A stretch of 64,000 nucleotides of DNA from Bradyrhizobium sp. 141 (GCF_023074055.1 NZ_JADPKR010000103.1:248001-312000); one strand, 5' to 3'; shown: positions 41,069 through 49,932, counted from the first letter of the stretch. Notes: generated by a model from the letters alone, not told the origin. Program-made: numbers and translations.

Positions 41069-42031
41069 CTAGCCGAGTCCGCTACGTGGATTGTAGGGGT
41101 GTTGGTCCCGCCACTTCTCCATCAATGCTTCAAGCTCGGCGTCGTTCCCGTCCGGTAGCATAATCCTGATGGTGACGAAGAGATCTCCGGTTCCGCCAGC
41201 TTTCGGCAGGCCCTTGCCCTTGAGGCGGAAGGTCCGGCCACTGGAGGTGTTCTTCGGCACCGAAAGCTCCACGGCATTGCCGAGGGTGGGCACGCGGACC
41301 TTAGCCCCGAGCACCGCCTCGTAGAGCGTGACCGGCAGGTCGATACGCAAGTCGGCGCCCTCAACCTTGAAGTAGGCGTGCGGCGCGATGCCGATGGTGA
41401 TCAGGAGATCGCCGGGCGGATGGCCCTGCGCGGACTCGCCTTGTCCCCGGAGCCGGATCTGCTGGCCCTCGGTGACGCCGGCCGGAATCTTGACGTTGAG
41501 CTCCTTGCCGGTCGGCAGCCGGACGCGCTTCTCGCCACCCTTGACCGACTCTTCCAGCGAGACGGACATGGCAACATTCACGTCGAGATCGAGCCCGACG
41601 CCGCCGGTGTCGAATTCGAACTGCCCGGCACTGCCGGCCCCAGGCCGCGCACCGCGCATCCCGCCGCCGAACATGCTGTTGAGGATATCCTCGAATGCGC
41701 CGCCGCCCTGGCCAGGACCGCCGCCGGAACGGAACGTATAGCTTTCGAACCCGCCGGGACCCGCGCGGCCGCGCGGCCCGCCGCCGCCTGGGAAACCCTG
41801 GAAGCGCGGCTTGCCGTCGGCGTCGATCTCGCCGCGGTCGAACTGCTTGCGCTTGTCCTCGTCGCCAATGATCTCGTTCGCCGAGTTGATCTCGGAGAAT
41901 CGCTCGGCGGCTTTCGGGTCGTCCGTGTTGCTGTCGGGATGGTGCTTCTTGGCAAGCTTGCGATAGGCGCTCTTGATCGCGGCAGCGCTGGCGCTCCGCG
42001 GCACCCCCAAGACCTCATAGGGGTCGCGCAT
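41069..42031 (-). CDS. DnaJ-type co-chaperone (CbpA-like, J domain plus C-terminal substrate domain), 320 aa
   Basis: J domain with HPD at residues 30-33 (RDPYEVLGVPRSASAAAIKSAYRKLAKKHHPDSN in segments), a Gly/Phe-rich linker (GFPGGGGPRGRAGPGG), and the DnaJ C-terminal domains (SLEESVKGGEKRVRLP, VTLYEAVLGAKVRVPTLG). No zinc-finger CxxCxGxG repeats, so it is the CbpA/DjlA-like class and not DnaJ itself. GGAGACG precedes the ATG. Partner DnaK is not in this window. Confidence 0.94.
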   Translation of the reverse strand: MRDPYEVLGVPRSASAAAIKSAYRKLAKKHHPDSNTDDPKAAERFSEINSANEIIGDEDKRKQFDRGEIDADGKPRFQGFPGGGGPRGRAGPGGFESYTFRSGGGPGQGGGAFEDILNSMFGGGMRGARPGAGSAGQFEFDTGGVGLDLDVNVAMSVSLEESVKGGEKRVRLPTGKELNVKIPAGVTEGQQIRLRGQGESAQGHPPGDLLITIGIAPHAYFKVEGADLRIDLPVTLYEAVLGAKVRVPTLGNAVELSVPKNTSSGRTFRLKGKGLPKAGGTGDLFVTIRIMLPDGNDAELEALMEKWRDQHPYNPRSGLG

Positions 42032-42150
42032 CCGTCACGTCTCCTTCAAGAAATCGAATTGTTCAAAGGGCTCCCCGCCCCACCTACGAACCATGTGGGG
42101 AGAGAGTGGCATTTTTGCAACTAGGCTTGCCGGCCGAATCTCTAAGTTTG

Positions 42151-42220
42151 GAGCATGATCTTATCGGAAAACCGGTTCCCACTTTTCGCGAACGCGGCCC
42201 TTCGGGTCCGGATCATGCTC
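42151..42220. repeat. REP-like element, GAGCATGATC family, copy 1
   Basis: Ends are perfect inverted arms GAGCATGATC and GATCATGCTC, 70 bases overall. The right arm overlaps the stop codon of the lipoprotein gene (42219-42221). A second copy is at 44980-45055 beside corA. Confidence 0.85.
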
Positions 42221-42626
42221 AGCTCCGCCACGGCTTTAGCGTATGAATCTCCCAACGGCCACGGGTGCTTTGGCAGCCGGCACCCTGGAGCCAGCTTTCG
42301 GTGTTGCCGTTGACATAGCTCGCCAGGAAATCGCGGCATTTGCGGCCGTCCTCGGCGGCATAGGACTGCGCGATCGGTGTCACCGAACCGCGCGCGCCGG
42401 TCTCTGGATTCTCCCAATGCTGGCTGGAATCCTTGTCGCCCTTGCTGAGGACGTCGGAGGCCGCGTTGCGAGCGAAGGCGAGATCGGTGTCGGTCGGCGG
42501 GGCGTCCTTCGCCGGTCGCACGATCGAGCCGGTGAGGTCGTTGTCGTCGGCCTTGGCGTAGGCACTCTGGTCGTTGCGGGAAAAACTGCATCCCCCGGTC
42601 CCGAGCCCGAAGAGAATGATCGTCAT
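42219..42626 (-). CDS. RT0821/Lpp0805-type surface lipoprotein, 135 aa
   Basis: A short lipoprotein leader with lipobox LGTGGC lies after ATG 42626 (MTIILFGLGTGGCSFSRND); it lacks the usual basic residues, so the start may be wrong, but the next upstream ATG (42782) is inside pdxH. The C-terminal domain SVTPIAQSYAAEDGRKCRDFLASYVNG...GAGCQSTRGRWEIHTLKPW is the RT0821/Lpp0805 surface family. Function unknown. It is divergent from pdxH. Confidence 0.82.
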   Translation of the reverse strand: MTIILFGLGTGGCSFSRNDQSAYAKADDNDLTGSIVRPAKDAPPTDTDLAFARNAASDVLSKGDKDSSQHWENPETGARGSVTPIAQSYAAEDGRKCRDFLASYVNGNTESWLQGAGCQSTRGRWEIHTLKPWRS

Positions 42627-42672
42627 GACAAAGCCGGACGGCCGGATCGCCGATAGGCCAACGCGTCCCCAT

Positions 42673-42686
42673 GCCCTATATAGGGC
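42673..42686. promoter_or_regulatory. Perfect palindrome between divergent lipoprotein gene and pdxH
   Basis: GCCCTATATAGGGC is a 14-bp perfect dyad with a TATATA core that could supply -10 elements for both directions. It is 54 bases before the pdxH start and 47 before the lipoprotein start. Confidence 0.4.
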
Positions 42687-42739
42687 GGTAGCGGACAACA
42701 AGGCGTTTTGGGCCGCGGGACGCAACTCGGACTCCAGAC

Positions 42740-43381
42740 ATGACCGACACGACCTCGATGAAACACCAGACACCCTTAACATCCGGTGATTTCACCGCCG
42801 CCGACGAGCCTTTTGCGCTGTTCGAGACCTGGCTGAACGAGGCGATCAAGAGCGAGCCGAACGACCCGAACGCGATGGCGCTCGCAACCGTCGACCCCGA
42901 CGGGCTTCCTGACGTGCGCATGGTGCTGATGAAGGGCTTCGATATCGAGGGTTTTGTCTTCTACAGCCACATCGCGAGCCAGAAGGGCCGCGAACTCGCC
43001 GCAAATCCTAAGGCAGCGTTACTTTTTCACTGGAAGTCGCTGCGCCGTCAGGTCCGCATCCGCGGCAACGTGACGCCGGTGACCGACACGGAGGCCGACG
43101 CCTATTTCGCCACTCGCCCCAAGCAGGCGCAGATCGGCGCCTGGGCGAGCAAGCAGTCGCAGGAGCTGGAGAGCCGCTTCGCCTTCGAACAGGCCATCGC
43201 GAAAGTCGCGGCCAGATACGTCATCGGCGAGGTGCCGCGGCCGCCGGGGTGGAGCGGCTGGCGCATCACGCCCTCGCGGATCGAGTTCTGGCACGACCGC
43301 CCATTCCGTCTGCACGACCGCATCGAATTTCGCCGTGACGCGGCCGGACAGAAGTGGTCCAAGACGCGGATGTACCCTTGA
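42740..43381 (+). CDS. pdxH: Pyridoxamine 5'-phosphate oxidase, 213 aa
   Basis: FMN enzyme making pyridoxal 5'-phosphate from PNP/PMP. Features: AMALATVDPDGLPDVRMVLMKGFD, FYSHIASQKGRELAANPKAALLFHWKSLRRQVRIRGNV in segments, and the C-terminal WSGWRITPSRIEFWHDRPFRLHDR, W-R-x-x-P-S-R-I-E-F-W being the PdxH tail. Length is normal. It begins a plus-strand pair with an SDR gene 44 bases later. Confidence 0.97.
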   Translation: MTDTTSMKHQTPLTSGDFTAADEPFALFETWLNEAIKSEPNDPNAMALATVDPDGLPDVRMVLMKGFDIEGFVFYSHIASQKGRELAANPKAALLFHWKSLRRQVRIRGNVTPVTDTEADAYFATRPKQAQIGAWASKQSQELESRFAFEQAIAKVAARYVIGEVPRPPGWSGWRITPSRIEFWHDRPFRLHDRIEFRRDAAGQKWSKTRMYP

Positions 43382-43425
43382 GCCTGATCTCGAACCTCGT
43401 CTCGAGCTTTAAGCCGACCTGAAAG

Positions 43426-44184
43426 ATGTCCATGCCGCATTCGTCCAATGCGCCGCGCCGTACGCTGCTCCTGACCGGAGCCAGCCGCGGCATCGGCCAC
43501 GCCACCGTGATCCGCTTCTCCTCGGCGGGCTGGCGCGTCATCACCTGCTCGCGGCATCCCTTTCCGGAGGACTGCCCGTGGGATGCGGGACCCGAGGACC
43601 ACATCCAGGTCGACCTCGGCAATCCCGAGGACACAGCGCGCGCGATCAACGAAATCCGCAGCCGGCTGGAGGGCGGCACGCTGCATGCGCTGGTCAACAA
43701 CGCCGCCATCTCGCCGAAGGGCGCGGGCGGCTCCAGACTCGGCTCGGTCGACACCGATCTCGACACCTGGACGCATGTCTTCCACGTCAACTTCTTCGCG
43801 CCGATCATGATTGCGCGCGGGCTGATCGAGGAATTGAAGGCGGCCAAGGGCTCGGTCGTGAACGTCACCTCAATCGCGGGCTCGCGCGTGCACCCCTTCG
43901 CGGGCGCCGCCTACGCGACGTCGAAGGCCGCGCTGGCATCTCTGACGCGCGAGATGGCCTCCGACTTCGGCCGCGTCGGCGTGCGCGTCAACGCCATCGC
44001 GCCGGGCGAGATCGATACCTCGATCCTGTCGCCGGGCACCGAGAAGATCGTCGAGCAGCAGATCCCGATGCACCGGCTCGGCACGCCCGACGAGGTCGCC
44101 AAGATCATCTACGTGCTGTGCACGGACACCAGTTCTTACGTCAACGGCGCCGAGATCCACATCAACGGCGGCCAGCACGTGTGA
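43426..44184 (+). CDS. SDR family oxidoreductase, 252 aa
   Basis: Short-chain dehydrogenase: cofactor motif LLTGASRGIGHA, NNAAIS, catalytic Ser in NVTSIAGS and YATSKAAL (Y-x3-K), then APGEIDTSILSPGTE. The Arg-rich start favours NADP(H). The ATG at 43426 fits. It follows pdxH and may be cotranscribed. Substrate unknown. Confidence 0.94.
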   Translation: MSMPHSSNAPRRTLLLTGASRGIGHATVIRFSSAGWRVITCSRHPFPEDCPWDAGPEDHIQVDLGNPEDTARAINEIRSRLEGGTLHALVNNAAISPKGAGGSRLGSVDTDLDTWTHVFHVNFFAPIMIARGLIEELKAAKGSVVNVTSIAGSRVHPFAGAAYATSKAALASLTREMASDFGRVGVRVNAIAPGEIDTSILSPGTEKIVEQQIPMHRLGTPDEVAKIIYVLCTDTSSYVNGAEIHINGGQHV

Positions 44185-44238
44185 TCCGTTCGCGTCATTG
44201 CACGGCATTGACGGAGCCATAGCGGCAACTTCGCTCCC

Positions 44239-44376
44239 GTGTTCCGGACGCGCTGCAATGCGAAGCGTGGCTGCGCAGTGCCGGGACCCAGATCACGACT
44301 CGGCACGCATGGAGAGATGGGCCCCGGCCCTGCAGCGCACCGTCGAAGTGACGCTGCGCTGCGTCCGGGGCACGAG
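44239..44376. repeat. Dispersed palindromic element, family A, copy 2
   Basis: Begins GTGTTCCGGACGCGCTGCA and ends TGCGCTGCGTCCGGGGCAC, same orientation and structure as 10815-10950. It sits just downstream of the SDR gene. Confidence 0.85.
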
Positions 44377-44406
44377 AACAGAATGTGGCGCACGCACTCG
44401 CCACAT

Positions 44407-44492
44407 CGTCATTGCAAGCTCCGCGAAGCAATCCAGACTGTCTCCGGCGAGACGGTCTGGATTGCTTCGTCCCCGCGCTCCTCACAATGACG
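44407..44492. repeat. Palindromic intergenic element, family F
   Basis: Inverted ends CGTCATTGCAAGCTCCGCGA and CTCACAATGACG, with an inner GAAGCAATCCAGACTGTCTC/GAGACGGTCTGGATTGCTTC near-palindrome that can form a long stem. It lies 30 bases after family A copy 2, so two mobile-type palindromes are stacked in the same gap. Confidence 0.75.
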
Positions 44493-44566
44493 GAATGCTG
44501 CTGAGGGAAGCAAGGCGATCCAGACAACGCCGCCGCAAGACCTGGATCGCCCTCGCCTTCCGTTCC

Positions 44567-44785
44567 TCAATCGATTCGAATCCGACGTGACCGGTCGCGC
44601 GGCCGCGGAGCGGCCGTGCTGAATGCAGTCGAGCAGTCGTCGTCGTTCTCACCGTCGAGCAGCGGAGCACCACAGTGCCGGCACATGCGTGCCGACATCG
44701 ACGACGCCTTGCCGCTCGTCATCGCCTGACGATAGTTCGCCAGATCGATGACGTTGCGGGGCGACGTTATGTGTTTTTCAACCAT
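44567..44785 (-). CDS. Small hypothetical protein with a Cys-x2-Cys motif, 72 aa
   Basis: MVEKHITSPRNVIDLANYRQAM then MCRHCGAPLLDGENDDDCSTAF: a CxxC pair and a third Cys 13 residues later suggest a partial zinc site. GAGGAAC lies before the ATG. The acidic middle and Arg-rich tail are compatible with a small regulatory or nucleic-acid-binding protein. Not recognised. Confidence 0.68.
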   Translation of the reverse strand: MVEKHITSPRNVIDLANYRQAMTSGKASSMSARMCRHCGAPLLDGENDDDCSTAFSTAAPRPRDRSRRIRID

Positions 44786-45055
44786 GGTTGTTCCTCGCGG
44801 CTACGCACTGCTTATCGCAGACAAGTTTCGCGCAAACGTTCAGCCCACCGCTCAAATTTTACCGGAGGAATTGGGGCGGCAGGCACGCATCACCGCGTGG
44901 CCGCAATCCCGCTCTATTCTGCGACACCAACCGCCATGTCTCTGCAAACGGTGTAAGGTCTCGGTAGGGATCTTCGCTTGAGCATGATCTCCGCGCAAAC
45001 GCGCTCGGCGTTTGTCGCGAGGGAAAACCGCTGCACACTTTTCCGGATCATGCTT
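44786..45055. other. Gap holding REP-like element copy 2
   Basis: The first part has no recognisable gene; a short frame at 44748-44981 on the plus strand is not protein-like. The REP-like element fills 44980-45055 and ends exactly before the corA stop codon. Confidence 0.5.
44980..45055. repeat. REP-like element, GAGCATGATC family, copy 2
   Basis: GAGCATGATC at the left and GATCATGCTT at the right, 76 bases apart end to end; inner bases share GGAAAACCG and CACTTTTC with copy 1 (42151-42220). It directly abuts the corA stop codon. Confidence 0.82.
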
Positions 45056-46033
45056 CTACAGCCACTTCTTCCACTTGAAAATCCAGTACGGGACGATCGC
45101 GGCGATCAGCATCATCACCAGCGCCATCGGATAGCCGTGCACCCATTCGAGCTCCGGCATCACCTTGAAGTTCATGCCGTAGATCGAGGCGATCAGCGTC
45201 GGCGGCATTAGGACAACAGCCATGACCGAGAACAGCTTGATGATGTTGTTCTGCTCGAGATTGACGACGCCGAGCATGGCGTCGAGCACGAAGGTGATCT
45301 TGTTGGAGAGATAGGAGGCGTGGTCGGTCAATGAGGCGACGTCGCGCTGCATGGTCTTGAGCTGCTCGCGCATGTCCTTCGACCATTTGATGCCCTCAAC
45401 CACCGCCGAGAGGAAGGTGACGACGCGGCCGATCGAGACCAGGCTCTCGCGAACCTTCGAAGTCAGATCGCCCTTGCGGCCGATCGAGATCAGGATCTGG
45501 GAATATCGCTTGGCCTGCCCGTGGCGCTCGCTCTCGGGCTCGAAGATGTCGTGCGAGACCTGGTCGATCTCGGCGCCGCATCGCTCCAGGATGTCGGCGC
45601 AGCGGTCGATCACGGCGTCCAGCAGCTCCATCAGCACCATCTCGCCGGTGATCGCGGGCGTGCAGGAGCGGGCGAGCTTGGCCTCGACCAGGGCGAAGGG
45701 CTTGGGCTGGTCGTAGCGCACCGTCACCAGGCGGTGGTCGCCCAGAATGAAGGTCACCGCCGTGGTCCGAGGCATGTCGGTATCGGAGTGGCACATCAGG
45801 GTCGCGGTCATGTAGCGCGCGCCGTTCTCGATATAGAGGCGGCTGGAGATCTCGATCTCCTGCATGTCTTCCCGGGTCGGGATGGCGATGCCCGCGAGCC
45901 GCTCCACCGCCTTGTCCTCGGCAGCGCTGGGATTGACGAGATCGATCCAGACTGCGCTCTCCGGCAGCACCGTGAGGTCCTCGACGACGGCCTTCTTAAG
46001 GGAGGACTCCGAGGGAACAAACACCGAAAACAT
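45056..46033 (-). CDS. corA: CorA family magnesium/divalent-cation transporter, 325 aa
   Basis: Pentameric Mg2+ channel. The long cytoplasmic N-terminal funnel (residues 1-255) ends in two C-terminal helices with the selectivity motif YGMNF between them (IYGMNFKVMPELEW) and the basic tail FKWKKWL. ATG 46033 (MFSVFVPSES) is used because the frame extended to 46039 begins with TTG and adds two residues. Monocistronic. No Mg2+-responsive leader is seen upstream. Confidence 0.95.
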   Translation of the reverse strand: MFSVFVPSESSLKKAVVEDLTVLPESAVWIDLVNPSAAEDKAVERLAGIAIPTREDMQEIEISSRLYIENGARYMTATLMCHSDTDMPRTTAVTFILGDHRLVTVRYDQPKPFALVEAKLARSCTPAITGEMVLMELLDAVIDRCADILERCGAEIDQVSHDIFEPESERHGQAKRYSQILISIGRKGDLTSKVRESLVSIGRVVTFLSAVVEGIKWSKDMREQLKTMQRDVASLTDHASYLSNKITFVLDAMLGVVNLEQNNIIKLFSVMAVVLMPPTLIASIYGMNFKVMPELEWVHGYPMALVMMLIAAIVPYWIFKWKKWL

Positions 46034-46369
46034 GCACAACTCCAGAGAACCTGCGTCAGAATGACAGCCCTTAGCGCGATTCTGACAAGTTCACGATGAC
46101 AACCGCATTAACGAAGCGTTGGCATTTGTGGCGGAGTCGCGTCTCAACTGTGGCACGGAATCGACAGTCTGAGGCTGACGGCCACAAAACTTCCACAGAC
46201 CCGCAAAATTTGCGGCAGAAAAGCCACAGGTTGGGTCTCGCAGCGCGGGATAAGGCCTTCAGTGCTGGAATTGTGGCAGATTTCAACGATAATGGGATTA
46301 ACGGAGTCGAGGAACTTGGGCGGTAAGCTCAGGCCTTCCGCACGGTATTGCTTTGATTGGAACCAAATC
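46034..46369. other. Divergent promoter gap between corA and the L,D-transpeptidase gene
   Basis: No gene is visible. The region is richer in A/T than its surroundings (for example TTCAACGATAATGGGATTAACGG), so promoters are expected, but no -35/-10 pair is convincing. Confidence 0.45.
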
Positions 46370-47056
46370 ATGTCGTCGCTGAAAGTTAAATTGGTAATTT
46401 TGGCCGCCGGCCTGCTGCTGTCGGGCTGCATGCAGGCCACGCATTTCGAGGCGACCGACACCAAGGCCTTCAAGCCGAAGGACAAGGAACTGCTCGCCAA
46501 GGTCCGGTACGAGAATACTCCGGTCGCGGAGCCGTTCCGCCGCGCCATCGTGCAGTACCACCGCAAGGAATCGCCAGGCTCGATCGTGGTCGATTCCGAC
46601 AACCATTACCTCTATTACGTGCTGGAGGGCGGCAAGGCGATCCGCTACGGCATCACCGTCGGCGAAGAGGCCATGGCCTGGTCGGGCATTGCCAAGGTCG
46701 GCAGCAAGACTGAGTGGCCGGCCTGGCACCCCACCCCCGGCGAAATTTCGCGCCTGGGCGTGCCGACCTATGTCGCACCCGGCCCGGACAATCCGATGGG
46801 CTCTCGCGCGATTTACCTCTATTCCGGCGGCAAAGACACATTGTTCCGCATTCACGGCACCAACCAGCCGGAATATATCGGCGCCTCGATCTCGTCAGGC
46901 TGCATCCGCCTGACCAACGAGGACGCGATCGATCTCTATGATCGCGTTAAGCTCGGCACCCTCGTCGTGGTGCTGGAGCCGAAGCATGGCGACTCGCCCT
47001 ACAATTCGCGGCTTGCGCTCGGCGGCAGCCAAACCGGCCAGGCCGGCAGCTACTGA
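46370..47056 (+). CDS. L,D-transpeptidase (YkuD/ErfK family) lipoprotein, 228 aa
   Basis: Peptidoglycan cross-linking enzyme, exported. ATG 46370 gives a lipoprotein signal with lipobox LLLSGC (MSSLKVKLVILAAGLLLSGC). The YkuD domain holds the catalytic motif: His in IHGTNQPEYIG and Cys in SISSGCIRLTNEDAIDLYDRV. It ends in a shared bidirectional terminator with the extensin-like gene. Role in 3-3 cross-links or lipoprotein anchoring is inferred from family. Confidence 0.94.
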   Translation: MSSLKVKLVILAAGLLLSGCMQATHFEATDTKAFKPKDKELLAKVRYENTPVAEPFRRAIVQYHRKESPGSIVVDSDNHYLYYVLEGGKAIRYGITVGEEAMAWSGIAKVGSKTEWPAWHPTPGEISRLGVPTYVAPGPDNPMGSRAIYLYSGGKDTLFRIHGTNQPEYIGASISSGCIRLTNEDAIDLYDRVKLGTLVVVLEPKHGDSPYNSRLALGGSQTGQAGSY

Positions 47057-47080
47057 TCGCCTCCAAAATCCCCGAGATCC

Positions 47081-47109
47081 AAAAGCGCCGGTTTCACCGG
47101 CGCTTTTTT
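47081..47109. terminator. Bidirectional intrinsic terminator
   Basis: AAGCGCCGGT (47083-47092), loop TTC, ACCGGCGCTT (47096-47105), with T6 to the right and AAAA to the left. It lies between convergent genes and overlaps the stop codon of the extensin-like gene (47094-47096). Confidence 0.92.
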
Positions 47110-48179
47110 GTTGCCGGCTTGTGCGGCTGGGACTTGCCGCCATCGGCCGCCGGTTTCCCCGCAGGTGCTGGAGCCTTCTCCGCCGCCTTGTCGTCAGCGC
47201 CTTCCTGTGCCTCGGGCTTGGCCGCGACCTCGCGCGGCGGCGCCTCCTCGGGGCGTTCCGCCGGCAGCAGCGGAGCGACCTGTGGCAGCGGATCCCAGAC
47301 GTTCAACTGGCAGATCCGGTAGTCGTTGCGCCGCTGCGCCAGGTCGAGATGGATATGGTCCTCGTGGTACCAGTCCGAACCCGGACCGAGCACGGTGGAG
47401 AACCGCGCGCACACCGAGTGCAGCACGCGCTCGCGCACCTCGCGCGACATGGTGCGGTCGGTGAGGCCGATCGATTGCCCGTTGGTCAGCTTGATGGCAC
47501 GGATGTCGATCGCATTGGCCTTGCCGTGCTCCGACAGCATCGCGCCGACGACGCGGTTGCGGCCGCGGCACTCGAAGCTATCGAAATTATCGAGTTCGCC
47601 AATGGTCGAGCCGAGGCTGGTGGCCAGCGGAACCATGTCCTTGCGCAGCCAATCAGCGATCGCGGACGCCATGGTGCAGCGGAGAATCGCCGCCGGCTTG
47701 ACCGTCACCTTGCGCTTGTCCGGCAGCACGATGGCTTCCAGCCGCACCAGATCCTCGCCGCCGCAGGCGCCGGGGCCGCGGATATCCGGAATTGAGGGCG
47801 CGATCGCGATCTCCTCGGTCAGCGCGAGACGGCAGGCCGAGACCGGTTTCTGGGGTGGCGGCGCGGCCTCGGCAGGCTTGTCGGCGCCGGGCTTGTCCGG
47901 AGAAGGCTTGCCGTCAGCTTCCGGCGGGGCCTCGTCCGGTGCTTTGGGCGCCTCCTCGGGGCGCGGTCTCGGCAGCGGGATCTTGGCGGGATGAACCGCT
48001 ACGCGCGGCCGTGGTGCGGCAATACCGAAGATATCGAGCGGGGACGTATGTTTTCGCGCCTCTGCCCTCTCGGTGAGCACGAGCGATAGCCCAAGCGCGG
48101 CGGTAACCATTGCCGCGCCAGCGGACATATAGCCGCGACAAGACCATTTGCGGCGAAAGTCCGGCAGGCTAAAACTCAT
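47094..48179 (-). CDS. Extensin-like C-terminal domain protein with M15-like metal motif, 361 aa
   Basis: Exported envelope protein. ATG 48179 (MSFSLPDFRRKWSCRG) precedes a membrane segment (AAMVTAALGLSLVL), then a Pro/Ala/Glu-rich region and the extensin-like domain with four cysteines. The C-terminal core shows EHGKANAIDI (His-x6-Asp) and DWYHEDHIHLD (His-x-His), the pattern of M15-type peptidoglycan carboxypeptidases. A Pro/Lys-rich tail ends the protein. Enzyme activity is inferred, not shown. Confidence 0.88.
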   Translation of the reverse strand: MSFSLPDFRRKWSCRGYMSAGAAMVTAALGLSLVLTERAEARKHTSPLDIFGIAAPRPRVAVHPAKIPLPRPRPEEAPKAPDEAPPEADGKPSPDKPGADKPAEAAPPPQKPVSACRLALTEEIAIAPSIPDIRGPGACGGEDLVRLEAIVLPDKRKVTVKPAAILRCTMASAIADWLRKDMVPLATSLGSTIGELDNFDSFECRGRNRVVGAMLSEHGKANAIDIRAIKLTNGQSIGLTDRTMSREVRERVLHSVCARFSTVLGPGSDWYHEDHIHLDLAQRRNDYRICQLNVWDPLPQVAPLLPAERPEEAPPREVAAKPEAQEGADDKAAEKAPAPAGKPAADGGKSQPHKPATKKRR

Positions 48180-48244
48180 GGCAATTCTTTGGCCCAACGC
48201 TGAGAGCGACAACGCGCCCAGCGACTTCTCGGAGGAACGTGAGA

Positions 48245-49873
48245 ATGCTTGGTTTGATGCAAGATTGGCCCCTGCTCTGCCACCGGATCATCGAACACGC
48301 CGCCAGGATTCATGGCAAGCAGGAGGTGGTCACACGCTCGGTCGAGGGACCGATTCATCGCACCAATTACGCCGAGATCCACAAGCGCGCGCTCAAGGTC
48401 TCGCAGGTGCTGGAGCGCGACGGGATCAAGCTCGGCGACCGTGTCGCAACGATCGCCTGGAACACCTGGCGCCATCTCGAGGTGTGGTACGGCATCATGG
48501 GGATCGGCGCCATCTGCCATACCGTCAACCCCCGCCTTTTCCCCGAGCAGATCGCCTGGATCATCAACCATGCGCAGGACCGCATCGTGATGACCGACAT
48601 CACCTTCGTACCGGTCCTGGAGAAGATCGCCGACAAGCTGACGAGCGTGGAACGCTACGTCGTGCTGACCGACAAGGCGCACATGCCGCAGACGACGCTG
48701 AAGAATGTGGTCGCCTACGAGGACTGGATTGCGGAGGCCGACGGCGAATTCAAATGGAAGGACTTTGACGAGAACACGGCAGCCGCGATGTGCTACACGT
48801 CGGGCACGACTGGCGACCCGAAAGGTGTGCTGTATTCGCATCGCTCCAACGTGCTGCACGCGCTGATGGCCAACAATGTCGACGCGCTCGGCACCAGTGC
48901 GTCCGAGACGATGCTGCCGGTGGTTCCGCTGTTCCATGCCAACAGCTGGGGCATCGCCTTCTCCGCGCCCTCGCAGGGCACCAAGCTGGTCATGCCCGGC
49001 GCCAAGCTCGACGGCGCCTCGGTGTATGAGCTGCTCTCGACCGAAAAGGTGACGCACACTGCCGGCGTTCCCACGGTGTGGCTGATGCTGCTCCAGCACA
49101 TGGCCGCCAATAATCTCAAGCTGCCGCATCTGAAGATGGTGATCTGCGGCGGCTCGGCGATGCCGCGCTCGATGATCAAGGCCTTCCTCGATATGGGCTC
49201 GAACGTCCGCCACGCCTGGGGCATGACCGAGATGAGCCCGATCGGCACGGTCGCTGCGCTGAAGCCGCCGTTTGCCGACGCAACCGGCGATGCGCGGCTC
49301 GACGTGCTGCAGATGCAGGGCTATGCGCCCTTCGCGGTCGAGATGAAGATCACCGACGATGCCGGCAAGGAGTTGCCCTGGGACGGCAAGACCTTCGGCC
49401 GCCTCAAGGTGGCCGGCCCGGCCGTCGCCAAGGCCTATTACCGGGTGGATACTGACATTCTCGACGAGGACGGCTTCTTCGACACCGGCGACGTCTCGAC
49501 CATCGACGAGGACGGCTACATGCGGATCACCGACCGCTCCAAGGATGTCATCAAGTCCGGCGGCGAGTGGATCTCCTCGATCGACCTCGAAAATCTCGCG
49601 GTCGGCCATCCGGCCGTGGCGGAAGCTGCCGTGATCGGCGTATTTCACCCCAAATGGGACGAGCGGCCGCTCCTGATCGTGCAGCTCAAGCAGGGCCAGC
49701 AGGCCACGCGCGAGGACATCCTGAAATACATGGACGGCAAGATCGCAAAATGGTGGATGCCCGACGACGTCGCCTTCGTCGAAGGTATTCCGCATACCGC
49801 CACCGGCAAGATCCTGAAGACGGCGCTGCGCGACCAGTTCAAGGATTACCGCTTCCCGAACGCGGCGGCGTAG
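48245..49873 (+). CDS. Acyl-CoA synthetase (AMP-forming, long/medium-chain type), 542 aa
   Basis: ANL-superfamily ligase. P-loop-like YTSGTTGDPKGVLYSHRS, the HAWGMTEMSP and DTGDVSTIDEDGYMRITDRSKDVIKSGGEWISS segments, and the catalytic Lys in TATGKILKTALR are all intact. ATG 48245 is 7 bases after GGAGGAAC; a GTG at 48239 would be too close. Divergent from the extensin-like gene. Substrate chain length cannot be read; similarity is to fatty-acid ligases. Confidence 0.94.
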   Translation: MLGLMQDWPLLCHRIIEHAARIHGKQEVVTRSVEGPIHRTNYAEIHKRALKVSQVLERDGIKLGDRVATIAWNTWRHLEVWYGIMGIGAICHTVNPRLFPEQIAWIINHAQDRIVMTDITFVPVLEKIADKLTSVERYVVLTDKAHMPQTTLKNVVAYEDWIAEADGEFKWKDFDENTAAAMCYTSGTTGDPKGVLYSHRSNVLHALMANNVDALGTSASETMLPVVPLFHANSWGIAFSAPSQGTKLVMPGAKLDGASVYELLSTEKVTHTAGVPTVWLMLLQHMAANNLKLPHLKMVICGGSAMPRSMIKAFLDMGSNVRHAWGMTEMSPIGTVAALKPPFADATGDARLDVLQMQGYAPFAVEMKITDDAGKELPWDGKTFGRLKVAGPAVAKAYYRVDTDILDEDGFFDTGDVSTIDEDGYMRITDRSKDVIKSGGEWISSIDLENLAVGHPAVAEAAVIGVFHPKWDERPLLIVQLKQGQQATREDILKYMDGKIAKWWMPDDVAFVEGIPHTATGKILKTALRDQFKDYRFPNAAA

Positions 49874-49932
49874 GGCTCGATGCCACCCTCCCCTGGAGGG
49901 CGCAAGCGTTTGACGCATTGAAGCCTCCACGA

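Noticed and set aside
40794..41072. 92-codon plus-strand frame after the anti-sigma gene
   Set aside because: Sequence is low-quality protein, includes a strong hairpin and runs into the stop of the convergent DnaJ-type gene.
44748..44981. 77-codon plus-strand frame upstream of corA
   Set aside because: It overlaps the start of the better-supported minus-strand 72-aa gene and ends in the REP element; no protein family.
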